Notes: a model not told the origin generated them from the letters alone. Shown: positions 1-8,483, numbered from the stretch's first letter. The stretch is DNA of 64,000 bases from Ascidiimonas sp046199005 (GCA_046199005.1 CP176050.1:2480001-2544000); one strand, 5' to 3'. Made by a program: numbers and translations.

Positions 1-62
1 AAAAGACCTGGTTCTGTGTCTCTTAGAATTTCTAATGTATTATAAGCTCCTATTTCTATCAT
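1..62 (-). CDS. CvfB/YitL-like S1 RNA-binding protein, N-terminus only
   Basis: Only the first 20 codons are inside the window; the gene continues off the left edge. The visible N-terminus reads MIEIGAYNTLEILRDTEPGL, which matches the start of the S1-domain RNA-binding proteins of the CvfB/YitL family (typically MIEIGxYNxL followed by a first S1-like fold). A good Bacteroidota -7 box (TATCTTTG) lies about 20 bases upstream of the ATG, so the gene probably has its own promoter. It is the last visible gene of the minus-strand menaquinone block. The identity rests on a short stretch and would be settled by the neighbouring sequence. Confidence 0.6.
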   Translation of the reverse strand, partial: MIEIGAYNTLEILRDTEPGL

Positions 63-80
63 ATAATAATTTAAATCTTG

Positions 81-88
81 CAAAGATA
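81..88 (-). promoter_or_regulatory. Promoter -7 element (TATCTTTG) for the CvfB-like gene
   Basis: On the minus strand this reads TATCTTTG, an exact match to the Bacteroidota TAnnTTTG -7 consensus, about 20 bases before the ATG at 62. No clear TTG -33 element is evident. The call is by consensus only. Confidence 0.5.
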
Positions 89-98
89 CACATTAAAA

Positions 99-120
99 AA
101 GGCGTCTTAAAAGACGCCTT
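99..120 (-). terminator. Rho-independent terminator after the DUF2853 gene
   Basis: A perfect 10-bp inverted repeat (AAGGCGTCTT / AAGACGCCTT) with a 2-base spacer, flanked by A and T runs, lies just downstream of the DUF2853 stop codon. It separates that gene from the CvfB-like gene. Confidence 0.75.
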
Positions 121-141
121 ATAAAAAAACAATATTTCTAA

Positions 142-483
142 TTAGTTATATACGGATTGCTTATTGAAGTGAACCGTTAACAAATAATAGATAACAGCTC
201 TGTATTTGTTTCGATTTGATTTTCCGTACTTTTCTATAACGGCATTAATTGCTCCGTCAAGATCTTGACTTTCGCTCAATCCTAATTTTTTAATCAAAAA
301 ATTATTTTTAACGGTGGCAAGTTCTTTTTCGTCAGAACCGGAAACAGTAGAAGAATCTGCGTTGTAAATGGAAGGTCCCAAACCAATGGTCACCTTAGTT
401 AATAAATCCATGTCTGGAGTAACTCCACATTTCTCTTTAAGATCTGACGCATACTTTGCAATTAGATCGTCTCTTTTGCTCAT
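142..483 (-). CDS. DUF2853 family protein
   Basis: A 113-residue cytosolic protein of the DUF2853 family: small, charged, alpha-helical in character, with no signal peptide and no membrane segment. The family has no established biochemical role. Recognition comes from the full-length pattern MSKRDDLIAKYA at the N-terminus, a central segment around LLTKVTIGLGPSIYN, and a C-terminal RNKYRAVIYYLL segment. It lies on the same strand downstream of menD with an 84-base gap and its own terminator, so it may be transcribed separately. Its position beside menaquinone genes is probably conserved synteny rather than evidence of a quinone function. Confidence 0.75.
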   Translation of the reverse strand: MSKRDDLIAKYASDLKEKCGVTPDMDLLTKVTIGLGPSIYNADSSTVSGSDEKELATVKNNFLIKKLGLSESQDLDGAINAVIEKYGKSNRNKYRAVIYYLLTVHFNKQSVYN

Positions 484-567
484 AGTTATAGTTTTAGTTT
501 ATTAATATGCTTTACAAATGTTAAATATAACATTTTCTTTGCATGAGTGATAATAAAATTAGCAGAA

Positions 568-2241
568 CTAGCGAATAAACTTGAAATAATCAAGCAAAAT
601 TTGATCATTTAGTGCTGTTGGTGTAAAAACTTCCAACAGTATGGGACCCTCCTGATAGGAGAAAAAATCAGGTAATACTTGAATGAACGTTTCTTTATTT
701 TTGACCGAAATATATTTCAAACCATACATTTTACAAAGATCTGAAGCGTTCAGATCGTGTCTGGTCTCAAAGTATCTATGAAATTTATGTGAAGTCTTGG
801 GGCCAGGTAGTATCCTAAAAATACCTCCTCCTCCATTATTAATGACAACTATTTTGAAATTATTTGGGATGTATTCATTCCACAATGCATTACTGTCATA
901 AAAAAAGCTAAGATCACCTGTAATCAGAAATGAGGGCATTTCACTTGCATTAGCTGCACCTATAGCAGTAGAGGTGCTTCCATCTATACCACTTGTTCCT
1001 CTGTTGCAAAAAACCTGTAGTGATCTATTCAATTCAAACAATTGTGCATATCTTACAGTAGAACTATTACTCAATTGCAACATTGCAGGAGAAGGAATGC
1101 CAGCAAACAGTTGAGAATACACCCAGAAATCAGAAAAGGCGATTTTTGATATATAAAGAGAATGTTGTTGTTTTCGGTGAGACTCCACCTCTTTCCAGTA
1201 AGCTTTATACTGGGATTCAAGTTTAACCAGTTGCTCTCTAACTGTCCCGAAAAATATATTTACTGATGTTTTATAATGATGTGAAAGGCAAAAATAGGTG
1301 TTATAAGCTTTCTTAGTGTCTATATGATAATGCTTCTGTGGGGTATATTTTCTAAGAAAAGCTTTGATTTTTTTAGAAATGATCATTCCTCCAAAAGTGA
1401 TCAACATTTCAGGCTTTAAATCGATGATTTTAGTATCGTCTTTTTCAATGGGAGCGATCAATTGATCTATAGCCGGGAAAAAATCTTCATGGTGAAGATT
1501 GGAGGTCGTTTCGGTCAATACAATAACCGAAGGATCATTGGCTAATAGGGTTATTATTTCCTCCGAGATTTCATTTGGATGCTGTACCCCAACTAATACG
1601 AGTTTTTTTGAATATTGATTCCAGTCTTCAATAAACGATGGTAACGCTTCGTCTTCAAATATGATTACATTTTCTTTTATATACCTATTCCCGACAGCCG
1701 GAAGCGATCCTTCTATCATTCCGTATAATGGCTCTTCAAAAGGAGCATTAATATGTACAGGTGCATTAAGTTCAAAACAACGAGTTAGCGCACTATTCAA
1801 TAATTTTTCATCTTCTGAAACTCGTTCTCTTGAACCGGACAAATTTGCGCTATATGCTATATGATTACTAAAAACATTTGCTTGCCGTATCGTTTGGCCA
1901 TCACCAATATCGATTTTGTGAGCAGGACGATCTGCTGAGATTATCACCAACGGAATATCGCTGTAAAACGCTTCGGATATAGCAGGATAGTAATTAAGTA
2001 ATGCAGAACCTGAGGTGCAAACCAATATTACTGGAAATTTAAGCTGTTGTGCTATGCCCAAACCAAAGAATGCCGCACTTCGCTCATCAACAATGCTGTA
2101 ACAGTTAAAAAAAGGGTCTTCGTAGAAACCCATGGTTAGAGGAGCATTACGCGATCCCGGGGAAATAACTACATGCGACAGCTGGTAGGATTTACAAAGT
2201 TGAATAATCTGTTGCGCAAGTTTAATTTCTGGGTATTTCAT
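568..2241 (-). CDS. menD: 2-succinyl-5-enolpyruvyl-6-hydroxy-3-cyclohexene-1-carboxylate synthase
   Basis: ThDP-dependent enzyme of menaquinone synthesis that joins isochorismate and 2-oxoglutarate to give SEPHCHC. The 557 residues match the family length. The N-terminal pyrimidine-binding domain shows SPGSRNAPL (27-35) and the catalytic glutamate in VDERSAA (E53). The C-terminal ThDP/Mg motif starts at GDLSFFYD (G442-D443) and ends with the NNGGGGIF segment near residue 468. It lies downstream of menF in the same direction, but a 120-base gap with its own -7 box suggests at least partly independent transcription. Cytosolic. The start ATG at 2241 gives the standard MKYPEIKLAQ N-terminus. All key motifs are present, so it should be active. 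Confidence 0.96.
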   Translation of the reverse strand: MKYPEIKLAQQIIQLCKSYQLSHVVISPGSRNAPLTMGFYEDPFFNCYSIVDERSAAFFGLGIAQQLKFPVILVCTSGSALLNYYPAISEAFYSDIPLVIISADRPAHKIDIGDGQTIRQANVFSNHIAYSANLSGSRERVSEDEKLLNSALTRCFELNAPVHINAPFEEPLYGMIEGSLPAVGNRYIKENVIIFEDEALPSFIEDWNQYSKKLVLVGVQHPNEISEEIITLLANDPSVIVLTETTSNLHHEDFFPAIDQLIAPIEKDDTKIIDLKPEMLITFGGMIISKKIKAFLRKYTPQKHYHIDTKKAYNTYFCLSHHYKTSVNIFFGTVREQLVKLESQYKAYWKEVESHRKQQHSLYISKIAFSDFWVYSQLFAGIPSPAMLQLSNSSTVRYAQLFELNRSLQVFCNRGTSGIDGSTSTAIGAANASEMPSFLITGDLSFFYDSNALWNEYIPNNFKIVVINNGGGGIFRILPGPKTSHKFHRYFETRHDLNASDLCKMYGLKYISVKNKETFIQVLPDFFSYQEGPILLEVFTPTALNDQILLDYFKFIR

Positions 2242-2328
2242 TCAACAAAGTTGTTGGCACCAGGCACTCACCTCAGGTGCTTTTTACGTACTACCGGCAG
2301 ATAATACAATTTCTTTTTCTTAGCAATG

Positions 2329-2336
2329 CAAAGATA
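2329..2336 (-). promoter_or_regulatory. Promoter -7 element (TATCTTTG) upstream of menD
   Basis: An exact TAnnTTTG match on the minus strand, in the 120-base gap between menF and menD. A GC-richer segment with small inverted repeats (GGCACC...GGTGC) lies between this box and the menD ATG, in the predicted 5' leader. Confidence 0.5.
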
Positions 2337-2361
2337 CGAACTTTCAAAGATTTCAGAAACT

Positions 2362-3450
2362 TTACTTCATAAGGCTGTAAAGTACCTTTTTCATGGTTTT
2401 AGACTTATTTACAGTCTCTTCCCATTCAGAAGAAGCATCACTTTCTGTCGTGATCCCTCCCCCCATAAAGACCGTAGCCTCACCATCATCTAACTTCATG
2501 CATCGAAGATTCACATAAAGTTCGGATAGTGGTATACTGTTTGGAGAATTTTTTAGATGCACAGGTCCTAAATATCCGGTATAGAACTCACGATTATAAT
2601 TTTCATTTTCCAGAATGAATTTTTTAGCTTCTTCCTTTGGTGTACCGCATACCGCAGGTGTTGGGTGTAATTCTCGTATAAGGTCACCAAAATAACTATG
2701 GGAAAGAGTTCCGGTAATGGTGGTCTTTAGATGTTCTAAATTTCCTGCCTGAGCAGTTTCAGGTCCTGATAAATTAATGTCTTTTGTATACTTTCTAAGT
2801 GTTTCAATAATACCAGTAGTTACCAAAGCTTGTTCTTCACGTTCCTTTCTACCCCATTCTTTATTTGAATTCAAACCTACCTTTCGTGTACCTGCTAGTG
2901 CCATTGTGGAAAACTCATTACCAGCGTATGAGAGAAGCGTTTCCGGGGTTGCACCAGTCCAACAACCCACCTCTGGATGGTAAAACAAGTAACAGAAGGC
3001 ATCAGAATAAAACTGTTCCAGTCGAGCAAAAACTTCTAGAAATGAACACTTAAATGGTACGGACTCTTTTCTGGATAAAACTACCTTTACAAGATTGGTA
3101 TGATGCATCGCCGAAATACATCTTTGGATCAAGCGCTTATAATTTTCTTTTGTTTCGCTTTCATGATTATAAGCATCTGCCTTAACAGAATAAGAGGAAT
3201 CAATTTTACTTCTATCAATAAGAGTCTGATAAAAAAAGGATTTTTTTTCCGGAATCAATACGGATTCTTTCCTTGCATCAAAAGGAGCCATCACGAAACC
3301 CGGCTGATCAAGTTTTTCTGAACTGTACAACCTACAATCCTGCTGAAAAAAACCATTGAGAACTACGGAAGCTTTTTTCCTGTATAAAACAAATGGCATA
3401 TCTTGATCTATACTGACCTGAGCTTGTTCGTAAAGCTTATTGGTTTTCAA
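2362..3450 (-). CDS. menF: Isochorismate synthase
   Basis: Converts chorismate to isochorismate, the committed step of menaquinone synthesis. The 362-residue protein carries the chorismate-binding fold of the MenF/EntC family. The hallmark PTPAVCG motif is at 263-269, followed by REFYTGYLGP, and the Mg-binding acidic segment ESDASSEWEET is near 334-344. It starts one base after the stop codon of the upstream thioesterase gene, so the two are almost certainly co-transcribed. EntC-type siderophore use is the alternative, but the menD neighbour argues for menaquinone. Confidence 0.93.
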   Translation of the reverse strand: MKTNKLYEQAQVSIDQDMPFVLYRKKASVVLNGFFQQDCRLYSSEKLDQPGFVMAPFDARKESVLIPEKKSFFYQTLIDRSKIDSSYSVKADAYNHESETKENYKRLIQRCISAMHHTNLVKVVLSRKESVPFKCSFLEVFARLEQFYSDAFCYLFYHPEVGCWTGATPETLLSYAGNEFSTMALAGTRKVGLNSNKEWGRKEREEQALVTTGIIETLRKYTKDINLSGPETAQAGNLEHLKTTITGTLSHSYFGDLIRELHPTPAVCGTPKEEAKKFILENENYNREFYTGYLGPVHLKNSPNSIPLSELYVNLRCMKLDDGEATVFMGGGITTESDASSEWEETVNKSKTMKKVLYSLMK

Positions 3451-3451
3451 A

Positions 3452-3880
3452 TTATTGCTTTTTTGGCAGAGCGATGGTAGTCAATTTGCATACAGAAACA
3501 AGCTCTTTTTGTTCATTGGTTATTTTAATTTCCCAAAGCTGAGTTGTTTTGCCTTTATGAATAATGGTAGCTTTTGCAAAAACCAACCCTTCCCTTACGC
3601 TTTTCACATGATTAGCAGCAATTTCTATACCTCTGACAAACAAATTTTTTGAATCGAGAAACAGAATAGAGGCAGCGCTTCCTACACTTTCTGCAAGCGC
3701 GACCATTGCTCCTCCATGAAGGACACCGTCTGGTTGATGAACCCTGGAAGTAACGGGCATGCTGGCTACGAGAAAATCAGGTCCCACATCTGTATATTGA
3801 ATATCTAAAGTACCCATTAACGTATTTGGTGTGATCTCATTGCACTTCGCTAATAGTTCTTCTTTCACTTTTTCTGTCAT
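3452..3880 (-). CDS. Hotdog-fold thioesterase (PaaI/MenI-like)
   Basis: A 142-residue hotdog thioesterase. The family signature VLHGGAMVALAESVGS covers H55-G56-G57 and the probable catalytic glutamate E64. Members of this family hydrolyse acyl-CoA esters. Because it directly precedes menF (one base apart) and menD, the likely substrate is 1,4-dihydroxy-2-naphthoyl-CoA (MenI role). That substrate is an inference from context; the sequence itself supports only a PaaI-type thioesterase. It is the first gene of the minus-strand block, divergent from the esterase gene at 3985 across a 104-base gap that should hold both promoters. Confidence 0.85.
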   Translation of the reverse strand: MTEKVKEELLAKCNEITPNTLMGTLDIQYTDVGPDFLVASMPVTSRVHQPDGVLHGGAMVALAESVGSAASILFLDSKNLFVRGIEIAANHVKSVREGLVFAKATIIHKGKTTQLWEIKITNEQKELVSVCKLTTIALPKKQ

Positions 3881-3984
3881 GTAAAAATGATTAATACAAG
3901 GGAAGTTTTTGTAAGATCTTTCGCTACCCTTATCGTAATTGATTATTTTAGTAAGCTAAATTACAAAATGACCATTCAAATACT

Positions 3985-4629
3985 ATGAGATTTGCAGAAA
4001 AAGATGCAGTCTATCGGCATCAAAATAGTTATTCTACCTTAAATCATTTAACACCAAAAACTAAAAATGTCTGGCTCGTTAATCACGGCATTGGATTTTT
4101 AAGCAAGTATTTTATTCAATACTTTAATGCGCTGGATGCCGAAGAAAATTACATCATAGCGCCGCAAGCGCCTTCAAAGTATTACTTGGGTAATGAATAC
4201 AAACATGTAGGAGCCTGTTGGCTTACCAGAGAGAATACAGAAGTAGATATTGAAAATGTTCTCAACTATCTGGATGCTGTATACACTGCCGAAGCGATCC
4301 CTTATCATGTTAATTTTATTGTTCTCGGATTTTCACAAGGTGTATCTGTAACCACTCGTTGGGTTGCAAGAAGAAAAATCAGGTGTGACAAAATGATTCT
4401 TTTTGCCGGTGGAATTCCAACAGAACTTCAACCGGAAGATTTCAATTTCCTGCATAGACAAGGAACAAAAGTTACTTGTATTTACGGAGACAAGGATCCT
4501 TACATTGAAAAAAACAAGTTATTGGAAGAAACGAAACGTATGAAGAAATTGTTTGGAGATCTTTTGACTATAGAGACCTTCGCAGGCGGACATGAATTTA
4601 GGAGTGATTTTCTACCTTCCTGGATCTAG
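3985..4629 (+). CDS. Alpha/beta hydrolase (esterase/phospholipase-like)
   Basis: A 214-residue alpha/beta hydrolase with no signal peptide, so probably cytosolic. The nucleophile elbow is GFSQG with S117, the acid is D169 or D171 in GDKDPY, and the histidine is H203 in AGGHEF, giving a complete catalytic triad in the expected order. The overall layout resembles small carboxylesterases/lysophospholipases (Pfam Abhydrolase_2-like). The substrate cannot be read from sequence. It is transcribed alone and divergently from the thioesterase-menF pair. A hairpin followed by TTTT around 4880-4902 may end the transcript. Confidence 0.8.
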   Translation: MRFAEKDAVYRHQNSYSTLNHLTPKTKNVWLVNHGIGFLSKYFIQYFNALDAEENYIIAPQAPSKYYLGNEYKHVGACWLTRENTEVDIENVLNYLDAVYTAEAIPYHVNFIVLGFSQGVSVTTRWVARRKIRCDKMILFAGGIPTELQPEDFNFLHRQGTKVTCIYGDKDPYIEKNKLLEETKRMKKLFGDLLTIETFAGGHEFRSDFLPSWI

Positions 4630-4940
4630 CTCAACAAGTCATTTAACATAAGAAAGATCATAAATTTAAAAATGTTTTTTCTTACGATTGTTATTTTTTG
4701 TATATTGAAAGCAGAAAGTATCTATAATACCACTAATTCGGTATCCTCATTTTAAGGTATTTACTTCGTTCATTTTCCGTTGCCCTCCTCAATTATTTTT
4801 TAGTTATAAAATAACAGATCATTACTCATTTTTCAATATGAAAGAAATGATCTTCTGTAATGCAATGAATATTAGTAGGTCATCGAAATTTTTCGATGAT
4901 CCTTTTAAAGCACGATTAATTCTTATAAAATTCTAATATT
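4630..4940. other. Intergenic region upstream of the first GG-leader peptide gene
   Basis: 311 bases with no supportable gene. It holds a 9-bp inverted repeat (TCATCGAAA / TTTCGATGA, 4880-4899) followed by CCTTTT, placed about 40 bases before the ATG at 4941. This could be the terminator of the esterase gene or an attenuator of the peptide gene. No exact TAnnTTTG box was found here. Confidence 0.5.
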
Positions 4941-5156
4941 ATGAAAAATAGAAAAAGAAGGTTAGGAAAACTTAAACTTAGAAAATCTATAGTTGCCAAT
5001 TTTCGAACAAATTCCTTAAAAGGTGGAACCGGAGGCGTTGAAGGAACAGTAAATTGTAAAACAATTGAATGCACCAATGATTCTGAAAAATGTCCGGCAT
5101 GGACAGATGATTGTCCATCAGGTTCTATTTGCCCCGGTGGTGTTCAGTGTTATTAA
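4941..5156 (+). CDS. GG-leader, Cys-rich peptide precursor (class I lanthipeptide type)
   Basis: A 71-residue precursor-like peptide. The N-terminal leader is strongly basic (MKNRKRRLGKLKLRKSIVAN) and ends in LKGGTG, the pattern of Bacteroidota natural-product precursors of the class I lanthipeptide type. The rest is a core of about 40 residues with five Cys and several Ser/Thr, ending in SICPGGVQCY. Its leader and C-terminal third closely resemble those of the peptide encoded at 5293, so they are tandem paralogues. No LanB/LanC, radical SAM enzyme or C39 peptidase transporter is in the window, so maturation would need enzymes encoded elsewhere. The peptide class is inferred from the leader; the modification is unknown. 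Confidence 0.75.
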   Translation: MKNRKRRLGKLKLRKSIVANFRTNSLKGGTGGVEGTVNCKTIECTNDSEKCPAWTDDCPSGSICPGGVQCY

Positions 5157-5292
5157 ATATCATTTGGCAGCTCATTTATGAATTACAAATCCGTAAAAGC
5201 TGGATTCATAATTCCAAAGGAAAAGAGTATTGTGACTTTTAATTTTATTCATTTTACCTCTTAAAGAATTTAATTATAAAAACTCAGAGATT

Positions 5293-5586
5293 ATGAAAAA
5301 CAAAAAAAGAAAACTTGGCAAGTTATTGTTTAAAAAGTCGACTATTGCTGGCTTAGGAACAAACGCAATTGTTGGTGGAACAGGTACGAGCTGGGATGGC
5401 TGCCCCACCTTCCCGGGAGAGCCCTGTGGTTCAGATTTTGGCACGGACTGCGGAACCGGAGGAGGTTTTACCGGTACCACATGTTATACCAACAATAACT
5501 GTCCTGTGCGAACAAATGCGTGTCCGCCCTATACAGACGGTTGTCAATCAGATTCTATATGTCCTCAGGGCGTATATTGCTATTAA
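5293..5586 (+). CDS. GG-leader, Cys-rich peptide precursor, longer paralogue
   Basis: A 97-residue precursor, paralogous to the one at 4941. The leader MKNKKRKLGKLLFKKSTIAG ends in IVGGTG. The core is about 65 residues with nine Cys and many Gly/Thr, and ends in SICPQGVYCY. Compared with its neighbour, the core carries an extra Gly/Cys-rich insertion while the terminal CP-x2-TD-x-C-x-S-x-SICP-x-GV-x-CY pattern is kept. It lies 136 bases downstream of the first precursor, in the same direction. The role is presumably a secreted ribosomally made peptide; activity and modification cannot be told from sequence. Confidence 0.75.
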   Translation: MKNKKRKLGKLLFKKSTIAGLGTNAIVGGTGTSWDGCPTFPGEPCGSDFGTDCGTGGGFTGTTCYTNNNCPVRTNACPPYTDGCQSDSICPQGVYCY

Positions 5587-5597
5587 AATTTATAATC

Positions 5598-5725
5598 ATG
5601 AAGAAAAAGCAACGTTCTGAACGGCATTTTCAAAAAAAGTTATTAGTCAATTAAAATCCAGAAATATTCTGGGCGGTGCTACCAAAGGAAGAGCCTGTGT
5701 AAGTAACATTTTTAATGAATATTGA
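5598..5725 (+). pseudogene. Frameshifted third GG-leader peptide gene
   Basis: An ATG at 5598 opens MKKKQRSERHFQKKLLVN and stops. Shifting frame near 5620 gives TAFSKKVISQLKSRNILGG, then ATKGRACVSNIFNEY and a stop at 5723-5725. The second part has the leader shape and GG site of the neighbouring precursors but no start codon: a TGA lies directly before it in that frame. A single-base change near 5605-5620 would restore one open frame of about 42 codons. It looks like a broken third copy of the tandem precursor family with a core reduced to one Cys. Confidence 0.6.
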
Positions 5726-5744
5726 GAAGCTTTAGAGCAACAAA

Positions 5745-5768
5745 AAAGCGGACTTAAAAGTCCGCTTT
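5745..5768. terminator. Bidirectional terminator between the peptide genes and dnaK
   Basis: A perfect 11-bp inverted repeat (AAAGCGGACTT / AAGTCCGCTTT) with a 2-base loop between the plus-strand peptide cluster and the minus-strand dnaK stop codon at 5791. A and T runs on either side allow it to work in both directions. Confidence 0.75.
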
Positions 5769-5790
5769 CATATTTAAGATGAACAGTGAA

Positions 5791-7704
5791 TTATTTCACT
5801 TCTTCAAAATCTACATCCTGTACATCATCTCCTTCTGCATCTGCAGCAGGTTCTCCTGCACCAGCATCACCCCCAGGGGTTCCTGCTTTCTGTGCACCTT
5901 CTGCCTGAGCCTTGTACATTTCTTCAGATGCAGCTTTCCATGCTTCATTTATTTTATCTAAAGCAGGCTGAATAACCGCTACATCTTTAGACTCATAGGC
6001 TTTCTTAAGTTCTTCTAGAGCTGCTTCAATCGCACTCTTATTACCTTCAGAAAGCTTATCTCCAAATTCACTAAGCTGCTTTTCTGTCTGGAAGATCATT
6101 CCATCTGCTTCATTTAGCTTGTCTACTCGCTCTTTTGCTGCTTTATCGGCATCTGCGTTCGCTTCGGCTTCCCGTCTCATCTTCTCGATCTCTTCTTGCG
6201 TCAAACCGGAAGAAGCTTCGATTCTAATATCCTGAGATTTTCCTGTTGCCTTATCTGCTGCAGTTACTTTAATAATACCATTCGCATCAATATCAAACGT
6301 TACTTCAATTTGAGGAGTTCCTCTGGGAGCTGGCGGAATACCGTCTAAATGGAAACGCCCGATCGTCTTATTATCTGCCGCCATAGGTCTCTCTCCCTGT
6401 AACACATGAATTTCTACTGACGGTTGATTATCTGCCGCAGTTGAGAATACCTGAGACTTCTTGGTAGGGATCGTAGTGTTAGCTTCAATCAATTTAGTTA
6501 ACACTCCACCCATTGTTTCAATACCTAAAGAAAGCGGTGTAACATCAAGCAATAATACATCTTTCACATCTCCGGTGAGTACACCTCCCTGAATTGCAGC
6601 ACCAACGGCCACTACTTCATCAGGATTCACCCCTTTAGAAGGTTTTTTACCAAAGAATTTCTCTACCGCTTCCTGAACAGCTGGTATTCTTGTAGAACCT
6701 CCTACTAAAATAATCTCATCGATATCACTCGCAGATAAACCTGCGTTTTTCAATGCAGTAGCACAAGGAGCAATCGTTCTTTTTACCAAATCATCTATTA
6801 ACTGCTCAAATTTCGATCTTGAGAGCGATCTAACCAAGTGTTTAGGTCCTGATGCAGTCGCTGTGATGTACGGCAAGTTAATTTCTGTCTGCGAAGAAGA
6901 AGACAATTCAATTTTGGCTTTTTCAGCAGCTTCTTTAAGTCTTTGAAGTGCCATTGCATCTTTTCTTAAGTCAATGTCTTCATCTTTCTTGAATTCTTCT
7001 GCCAACCAGTTAATGATCTTCTCATCTACATCATCACCTCCTAAATGTGTATCACCATCTGTTGAAAGTACTTCAAAAACTCCATCGCCTAACTCTAGAA
7101 TAGAAACATCGTGTGTTCCACCACCAAAATCGAATACTACGATTTTTTGATCGGTATCTTTTTTATCGAGACCATATGCCAGGGCAGCTGCCGTAGGCTC
7201 ATTAATAATACGCTGTACCTTTAACCCTGCAATCTCACCAGCTTCTTTTGTTGCCTGCCGTTGTGAATCATTAAAATATGCAGGTACAGTAATAACTGCT
7301 TCGCTAATATCCTGTCCCAGATAATCTTCGGCTGTTTTCTTCATTTTCTGAAGAATCATCGCAGATAATTCCTGTGGCGTATACAAACGACCGTCAATAT
7401 CTACACGAGGCGTATCGTTATCTCCTTTTACAACTTTATAAGGTACCCTTTCTGCTTCTTTCTGAGACTCTGTGTATTTGTTTCCCATAAAACGCTTAAT
7501 CGAATAAATCGTTTTATGAGGATTGGTAACAGCCTGACGCTTTGCAGGATCTCCTACCTTTATTTCACCATCTTCTACAAATGCAATCACAGAAGGTGTA
7601 GTTCTTTTACCTTCTGCATTAGGAATTACCACAGGTTCATTACCTTCCATAACGGAAACGCACGAATTGGTAGTTCCTAAGTCAATTCCAATAATCTTAC
7701 CCAT
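5791..7704 (-). CDS. dnaK: Chaperone DnaK (Hsp70)
   Basis: Cytosolic ATP-dependent Hsp70 chaperone of 637 residues. The nucleotide-binding domain begins GKIIGIDLGTTNSCV and includes VVFDFGGGTHDVS and the ILVGGSTRIPAVQ segment. The interdomain linker is DVLLLDVTPLSLG. The C-terminus has a Gly/Ala-rich tail ending in the conserved acidic DVQDVDFEEVK. It is monocistronic here, without grpE or dnaJ alongside, as is usual in Bacteroidota. The upstream region carries an inverted repeat TATGACA-N3-TGTCATA that could be a stress-response operator. The start at 7704 gives the expected MGKIIGIDLG. Confidence 0.98.
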   Translation of the reverse strand: MGKIIGIDLGTTNSCVSVMEGNEPVVIPNAEGKRTTPSVIAFVEDGEIKVGDPAKRQAVTNPHKTIYSIKRFMGNKYTESQKEAERVPYKVVKGDNDTPRVDIDGRLYTPQELSAMILQKMKKTAEDYLGQDISEAVITVPAYFNDSQRQATKEAGEIAGLKVQRIINEPTAAALAYGLDKKDTDQKIVVFDFGGGTHDVSILELGDGVFEVLSTDGDTHLGGDDVDEKIINWLAEEFKKDEDIDLRKDAMALQRLKEAAEKAKIELSSSSQTEINLPYITATASGPKHLVRSLSRSKFEQLIDDLVKRTIAPCATALKNAGLSASDIDEIILVGGSTRIPAVQEAVEKFFGKKPSKGVNPDEVVAVGAAIQGGVLTGDVKDVLLLDVTPLSLGIETMGGVLTKLIEANTTIPTKKSQVFSTAADNQPSVEIHVLQGERPMAADNKTIGRFHLDGIPPAPRGTPQIEVTFDIDANGIIKVTAADKATGKSQDIRIEASSGLTQEEIEKMRREAEANADADKAAKERVDKLNEADGMIFQTEKQLSEFGDKLSEGNKSAIEAALEELKKAYESKDVAVIQPALDKINEAWKAASEEMYKAQAEGAQKAGTPGGDAGAGEPAADAEGDDVQDVDFEEVK

Positions 7705-7781
7705 ATTTATGTTTTTGTTGAGTTGAAAAATCTTTTTTAAATCAACATCTATAAGTCAAGGATTATGCCATGGTGCCAAAA

Positions 7782-7798
7782 TATGACAAGCTGTCATA
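7782..7798. promoter_or_regulatory. Inverted repeat TATGACA-N3-TGTCATA upstream of dnaK
   Basis: A perfect 7-bp dyad with a 3-base spacer, 78 bases before the dnaK ATG. On the dnaK strand it is directly followed by ATTTTGGCACC, which resembles a Bacteroidota -7 region (compare TAnnTTTG). It does not match the CIRCE element (TTAGCACTC-N9-GAGTGCTAA). The position fits a repressor or activator site for dnaK; the factor is unknown. Confidence 0.5.
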
Positions 7799-7949
7799 AA
7801 TACCGGAAGCGTATGCGAAAAATGTCTACAGAGAAGTGCCGGAAGCTTTTAACTTTAAATGGAATCAATACAACGGTTCATGCAATAGACGCAAGTTCTA
7901 CGTCTTGAAAGAGAATACGATTTAATGGTATCCAGGAACAACTGCTAAC

Positions 7950-8423
7950 TTATTCCTGTTTTTCGCATTGGTTCTTATATCGTGTATCCGTAATAGAAAT
8001 TATATGCCAGCCTGTTTTTGTTTTCATGAGGCGAAACGAATTCACCCCGCAATGACTTAAGCTTCCGTCATACCAAAATTCGTAGGGTGTCCATGCATGT
8101 GCCATAAGACCATCAGTATGTATCGAAAAGGACAGCAATTTTTCTTCAAATGTTTTATTCTGAGGGATTTTAGTTAAACTGAACAAAAATGTATTCACCG
8201 GAGTTGTTTTTAAAACTTCAGATCCGCTGGAATCCAGAAAAATTGTTCTCAATATAAAATGATCACTGATTGTTTTCTTGATCGCTACAGAATCTCTTTC
8301 GTGAAAACCTTCAAAAAAATTGAGGATCGATCGTTTTATTTGTTCATCAGAACCATCCTGCGCTATCGATATCCTTGAAAAAAGTACACAAAGGATCAGC
8401 AGAAAACCATATTTGAATTTCAT
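7950..8423 (-). CDS. Secreted NTF2-like (SnoaL/lumazine-binding type) protein
   Basis: The start is placed at the ATG at 8423 because it begins a clean signal peptide, MKFKYGFLLILCVLFSRISIAQ, predicted to be cut after about residue 22. An ATG at 8468 is in frame but would put a charged stretch before the signal and lies only 16 bases from the divergent panB start. The mature part (EQIKRSILNFFEGFHERD..., then WTPYEFWYDG and FRLMKTKTGWHIISITDTR) follows the NTF2-like cone fold used by many small periplasmic proteins of unknown ligand. Mature length about 135 residues. The function is unknown. Confidence 0.7.
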   Translation of the reverse strand: MKFKYGFLLILCVLFSRISIAQDGSDEQIKRSILNFFEGFHERDSVAIKKTISDHFILRTIFLDSSGSEVLKTTPVNTFLFSLTKIPQNKTFEEKLLSFSIHTDGLMAHAWTPYEFWYDGSLSHCGVNSFRLMKTKTGWHIISITDTRYKNQCEKQE

Positions 8424-8483
8424 GGGTCGTAAATTGATTTGCGATTGTAATTTACTACTTTTACGCAAATTATTTTAAAGATC

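Noticed and set aside
3985..4629. The esterase gene as a missing OleB
   Set aside because: It is an Abhydrolase_2-type esterase 28 kb from the oleACD-like operon, beside menaquinone genes, and lacks OleB features.
5274..5480. 68-codon minus-strand ORF rich in Pro
   Set aside because: It is the complement of the GG-leader peptide gene at 5293; the plus-strand frame has the leader and the paralogue nearby.
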